A DNA stretch of 64,000 bases, taken from positions 124,001 to 188,000 of the forward strand of contig JADGDS010000004.1 of NCBI GenBank assembly GCA_016744775.1, in the 5' to 3' direction. Shown here piece after piece: positions 63,492 through 64,000 of this stretch (within the stretch, counting starts at the first letter, position 1; each line of letters starts with the position of its first letter). A program made the position numbers and the translations under genes. The DNA is from Candidatus Marithrix sp. (lineage in GTDB: Bacteria; Pseudomonadota; Gammaproteobacteria; Beggiatoales; Beggiatoaceae). The notes beneath the pieces were generated by a model. The model saw only the letters and a list, made by a program, of their open reading frames with translations, did no database searches and was not told where the DNA came from.

Positions 63492-64000
63492 TTAATTTAA
63501 GTTAATAAAGATTAAATTTTGTAAAATTAATTGTATAAACCCAAGAAAATATTTCATAACTTGTTGCAGAACACCTGTTAAAAGTAACACAATTAATAAA
63601 ATTAAGCCAAAGGGTTCAAGTTTGCCAAATTTATCTGCCATATTTAGTGGTAACATTGCATGAACCACTCGTCCACCATCTAATGGTAAAATTGGTAATA
63701 AGTTTAATAACATTAATATAAAATTAATTATTACCCCTGCTTGACCTGCGTAAATAAAGAAAATTGCAGAATCATAACTTGAGTAAAAAAAGAAACCTAT
63801 ATTAATTATAATAGCCCAAAAAAATAGCATTAGCAAATTGGCTCCCGGGCCAGCGAGAGCAACTAATGCCATATCACGGCGAGGCTGGTTTAATTGTTGA
63901 AAATTAACAGGAACTGGTTTAGCCCATCCAAATACAAATCCAGTAGTCACCAATAACAATGATGGTAATATTACAGTTCCTATTGGATCAATATGTTTAA
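63492..64000 (-). CDS. Site-2 protease family (M50) membrane peptidase, 5' end outside window
   Basis: Partial. The frame is open to the right edge and encodes KHIDPIGTVILPSL, then GFVFGWAKPVPVNF, LVALAGPGANLLM and LNLLPILPLDGGRVVHAML with the conserved aspartate. The HExxH motif lies off the edge. The TTG near 63959 is internal, not the start. Rhomboid-unrelated zinc membrane protease of the type that precedes trpS in many gammaproteobacteria. Confidence 0.92.
   Translation of the reverse strand, partial: KHIDPIGTVILPSLLLVTTGFVFGWAKPVPVNFQQLNQPRRDMALVALAGPGANLLMLFFWAIIINIGFFFYSSYDSAIFFIYAGQAGVIINFILMLLNLLPILPLDGGRVVHAMLPLNMADKFGKLEPFGLILLIVLLLTGVLQQVMKYFLGFIQLILQNLIFINLN

Overview
The window is a low-G+C (by eye about one third) chromosomal segment of a gammaproteobacterium. 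Conserved gene orders support this: bamE divergent from fur, a zapB-like gene and zapA followed by a 6S RNA candidate, and an M50 peptidase-trpS-scpA-scpB block beside rnpB. The large membrane STAND/WD40 proteins, short palindromic repeat families, a TauE-type sulfite exporter and an insertion-rich genome suggest a large filamentous sulfur oxidiser (Beggiatoaceae/Thiotrichales-like). That assignment is inference from style, not proof.

Layout. 1-6.2 kb: ggt (cut by the window edge), an MscK-type channel, thyA, and algC behind a palindromic repeat. 6.2-11.1 kb: a RelE-type toxin-antitoxin cassette flanked by a duplicated end of algC, a polytopic membrane protein, a ruined subtilase, and about 0.9 kb of gene-poor DNA ending in a tiny secreted peptide. 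11.1-20.8 kb: one minus-strand operon, TIR protein > STAND-WD40 > HicB > HicA > STAND-WD40, with 4-base overlaps at three of its four junctions. 20.9-26 kb: apbE, a secreted WD40-PKD-caspase-like protein and a TumA/TumE toxin-antitoxin pair. 26-32 kb: glycosyltransferase, degenerate histidine kinase, FUN14 protein, aminopeptidase P, sdhB and tRNA-Thr. 32.4-35.4 kb: ppa (inorganic pyrophosphatase) split by a full-length group II intron. 35.5-38.4 kb: Mrp-like antiporter subunits. 38.4-45.2 kb: DUF29, bamE, fur, sugar/nucleoside kinase, a lipoprotein-peptidase gene with an internal stop, purC, lytic transglycosylase, FHA and SPOR proteins, and a CobB/CbiA-type amidase. 45.2-49.6 kb: accessory cassettes, broken genes and the sulfite exporter. 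49.6-64 kb: hrpA, AI-2E transporter, LysR regulator, amidohydrolase, YiiX-like lipoprotein, mlaA, zapA, 6S RNA, cytochrome c, tRNA-Arg, rnpB, scpB, scpA, trpS and an M50 peptidase (cut by the edge).

Two themes stand out. First, at four separate places (algC, apbE, the cobB-like gene, hrpA) a small accessory cassette sits between two copies of the end of the neighbouring housekeeping gene. The extra copies range from identical to clearly diverged, as if cassettes arrive with or target gene ends. Second, the TIR/STAND/WD40/HicBA operon looks like a membrane-spanning conflict or defence system: the STAND proteins carry one membrane helix between ATPase and propellers, which would place the propellers outside the cytoplasm. 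The group II intron interrupting ppa, normally an essential gene, means pyrophosphatase production should depend on intron splicing.
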